Shown here: piece by piece, positions 61,519-64,000 of the stretch | Layout of the letters: each line of letters starts with the position of its first letter | How positions within the stretch are numbered: the stretch's first letter is position 1 | Assembly: GCA_947561715.1 (NCBI GenBank) | Contig: OX387205.1 | Coordinates: 1,741,001-1,805,000 of the forward strand | Reading direction: 5' to 3' | Length of the DNA: 64,000 bases | DNA from: Ascidia mentula | Lineage: Eukaryota; Chordata; Ascidiacea; Phlebobranchia; Ascidiidae | Position numbers and translations under genes: made by a program | Notes under the pieces: generated by a model | Databases searched by the model: none | Told to the model about the DNA's origin: nothing | What the model saw: the letters and a program-made list of their open reading frames with translations, nothing else

Positions 61519-63724
61519 TCAAGTCTTGCTTTGTGGAACGGACTTGCTGAGTATTTCGTAGCATTCATCTAATGGACTCGAGTCATCTGTTGTATACCTA
61601 AAAAAGATTACGTAGTCCTATCACATGAGAAAGATGAGGCCCTTTTTCTTATCAAGGCCAAAGTAATTCACCTACATTATTTCCACACAAGATGTACCCT
61701 CTCATTGTAACATTAACTATGTTTAAATTTGTTTAATTAAAAAAAAATTAAGAATTTTTACTTTGAAATAGAACAACTTTTTTGTACACAACTGCCCACC
61801 TCAATGAATTCCTAAAAAAGTTCACAGATGCAGGATTGCTGTGAAGGACTGTTGCAACTACTTTATCCATTTTGTAGCTGCAAAGCAAACATGATAACAG
61901 CAAGGATTTTACTTTCGGGGATGAAAAACTTACCGAATCGCAAACAAATGTAAAATCTGAATCAAAAATTTTCCAAGTCCTTTTCTTTGTACAGATGAGT
62001 TCAATTGTATTTCGTAACTATGTGGGCAAAGATAAAAGTAACCAACAAATTAGTACAAAATCTTTAATATTCAAATTGTGTGAGGTAAACTGTTAAGAAA
62101 TTAGTTGACAAACATTTTACACTTTGCAAAGCTGCAGACAGGGTGTGTACATGCACTGTTTCGACCTGTAAGGTCTCATCAGTGCAGCTGTTGAGTGGCA
62201 CTGTGCTAGCTTTTACACTAGCAGGCACACTAGTCTCCACTTTGTGGTACCTTTCGGTCAACATCGATCTGCAGGGTACCCTATACTAGGTACCGAACAA
62301 CAGAGACGACGAACCACTGTGGAGCGCACTATGGCCAAACGGAACTGCTTGGTAACCGATAGTGCAAAAGGCAAAAAACACCAATGTACACACCCTGTCT
62401 GCAGCTTTGCAATATTATGGCTTTTTTTGCACATATATTTTACACTTTGTTGGTAACAATAAAACAAACAATTGCTATTGTTTCAACATAAAGAAAATGG
62501 TTGTATAAGTGTAATCTATGATATTTGCCCTTATTGACATCAAAAACGTAGAAAGATATCTTACAGTGTCTTAGGAATAACAGAGTCCATGTGATTGAGG
62601 CTATGTTCTCTCTTTATAAGTATTGAAACTAGTTGATGTAACAATGAAAATGTTTGCAGTAAACAAATATAGCTTCAGTAATTCGGCTTAGCTGTTTAGG
62701 GTGAAGTTCAATTGTCAATCTCACTATTAACAAAGATGTGAAAAACACAAACCAATAAACAACGGGATCTCCAAAATCTAGATCAAATCTGAAACTTGTG
62801 AAAGCGACAGGTTTTTCATCGTCGTCGAAAACTATCAAAAATCTCATCCGTTCATCCTTCAGCTCCTTCATTTTCTCTTTGTCACTCCAACCCCAACTGT
62901 CCACATACCTTTAAATAGAAGTTATTGACAAGGCAGATGAATGTACTGTTGATTATAATACAGGTGTTCTCGAACAAAACACAAGACATTATCTATTTTA
63001 GAAGAGAGTGTGATAATTTCAATGATTTCAAAGGGGTAGAAACGGTCAAGAAATACTGCCATAATACAATATAGATTCAAAAAGCTACAGGCCAAAATTT
63101 TCAGAATGCACATTAGTACGTCACCTACACAAGCGTATGTGATCAAACAGGAGCACTTACAATTGTTCCATGTTATTTTTCGTGAGATCAAACGCCCAGT
63201 CAACAACAGATGAATCAAGATCAATGAATTTAGAGCATTGTAAACTCAGACTCAATCCATTCTTACAAAACTTTTTAAATGAAACAAAATTTTCAAGCAG
63301 ATCATCAACCTGTATCAGAAGTACATACTTATAAGTACATACCAATAAAATTACTCACATATATTTACTTTTTGTATTATAACCCAAATGGTATATATTG
63401 CAACCTATATTAGTTAGCAGATTTGTTGTATTATTAATAACCTAGACAGCATTTGTTTCCAGAAATGACAAGCATAACAACCACAGCATGCAAATGGGAT
63501 AACATTTTCAAAAATACCATACAACTTACAGAGCTCGCAGCCTCCACTAACTTCCAGCAGCGGTCAGTTCTTTCTGATTTCTAAGCACAAGTGAATGTTA
63601 ATGGAAAAATACATGTAAATTGGGTCTGTTTTATATGATTTTATTTCACAGATAACCATTATTGTTTTGTTAAGTTTACCTCTTTCCTTTTCTGCTTTTT
63701 GTCTCTGGATTTGGCAGATTGTCT
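61519..63724 (-). CDS. NAA40: N-alpha-acetyltransferase 40 (NatD), 5' end outside the visible exons
   Basis: Seven exons on the minus strand: 63724-63680, 63580-63530, 63309-63161, 62908-62753, 62017-61934, 61877-61800 and 61597-61519 (TGA). All borders are GT-AG and phases agree. NAA40 acetylates the N-terminus of histones H4 and H2A. The order of segments matches human NAA40: basic start (KSRDKKQKRKE), SFKKFCKNGLSLSLQC, VVDWAFDLTKNNMEQL, SWGWSDKEK, FRFDLDFGDPVVYCYEIQLN, the acetyl-CoA loop VQRKGLGKF, and DDSSPLDECYEILSK. By memory of the human numbering, Asp127, Tyr136, Tyr138 and Glu139 are kept and Glu129 is Asp. The human Cys/His-rich tail is absent. No initiator ATG was found in frame before 63724, so the first exon is probably beyond the window. 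The fourth intron holds a hammerhead element. Confidence 0.93.
62124..62412 (-). mobile_element. Hammerhead-bearing element with 29-bp perfect terminal inverted repeats
   Basis: 62124-62152 and 62384-62412 are exact reverse complements (ends TTGCAAAGCTGCAGACAGGG). The minus strand inside carries ACCACAAAGTGGA and the hammerhead, both shared with the 48.4- and 50-kb repeats. A further hairpin (GCACTAT/ATAGTGC) lies at about 62327-62364. No protein-coding content is seen. Non-autonomous elements with hammerheads are known among Penelope-like elements and retrozymes, but which this belongs to is open. Confidence 0.8.
62130..62189 (-). ncRNA. Type I hammerhead ribozyme
   Basis: Read on the minus strand: stem I AGCTGCA (62189-62183); core CTGATGA (62182-62176); stem II GACC (62175-62172), loop TTACA, GGTC (62166-62163); core GAA (62162-62160); stem III ACAG (62159-62156), 14-nt loop, CTGT (62141-62138); cleavage-site C (62137); stem I TGCAGCT (62136-62130). 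All invariant core positions match the hammerhead consensus and every stem pairs perfectly (7, 4 and 4 bp). Predicted self-cleavage lies after 62137. The RNA is sense to NAA40. Confidence 0.9.
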
Positions 63725-64000
63725 CTGCAATTAGACACACAGTTAGACCTCATTGACCCACATCACTGCTTTTCGTCAAATAAAATGTTGTTTTAGTGGG
63801 TGTATACTGAAAACTTATTGACAAAAATTGCTTGGAAAGAAACCTGTGCCTAGAAATTTTGTGTAGGATACCAGAGTTTTGAATGAGGGAATCAGATTAA
63901 ACAAGGTATGACTGTACAACAAATAGACTGTTTTGTATTCCTTTTTAAGTCTGTAAAAAAAATACCACAGATACTTCTCTACATTGCTGCCTTTATTAGA

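Overview
The window is from an animal nuclear genome. Genes are split by GT-AG introns, the background is AT-rich with small repeats in introns and spacers, and the families are metazoan: a Rev-erb/E75 nuclear receptor, a mitochondrial-clan P450, NAA40, and a tRNA-Val(CAC) nearly identical to the vertebrate gene. I think an invertebrate chordate such as an ascidian is the best guess, but only 'bilaterian animal' follows directly from the sequence.

Layout. (1) 1-16758: a tandem array of ten units of about 1.5-1.8 kb (one expanded to 2.6 kb). Each unit has two diverged A/B modules, a long hairpin, a short minus-strand ORF ending at a splice donor, and a recurring short motif in both orientations. 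One unit holds a 9-bp minisatellite followed by its own inverted copy. A tRNA-Val gene follows at 17983-18055 (-). (2) 23869-40926 (+): a ten-exon nuclear receptor of the NR1D (Rev-erb/E75) type; all exon phases agree and give 773 codons. (3) 46414-47388 (-): a four-exon candidate gene for a small secreted cysteine-rich protein. (4) 53713-60777 (+): an eleven-exon mitochondrial-clan cytochrome P450 (555 codons) with a separate presequence exon. (5) 61519-63724 (-): seven exons of NAA40 (histone N-alpha-acetyltransferase, NatD), whose first exon is probably outside the window. The P450 and NAA40 genes converge.

The most striking finding is a hammerhead self-cleaving ribozyme (type I) at 62130-62189 on the minus strand. 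All invariant core bases and all three stems are present. It sits in a small element with 29-bp perfect terminal inverted repeats, inside a NAA40 intron and in the sense orientation. Decayed relatives of the element lie at 48.4 kb and 50 kb. A second, unrelated repeat family (30.3, 40.45, 54.9 and 59.6 kb) forms foldbacks with hammerhead-like cores of the kind known from Penelope-like elements. One copy is an 82-bp perfect palindrome inside the P450 gene. The nuclear receptor is also notable because the histidine that binds haem in Rev-erb/E75 is a tyrosine here, and the matching cysteine appears to be missing.

The genes do not form an obvious pathway. The regions between them hold SINEs, hAT-like and TA-flanked MITEs and foldbacks.
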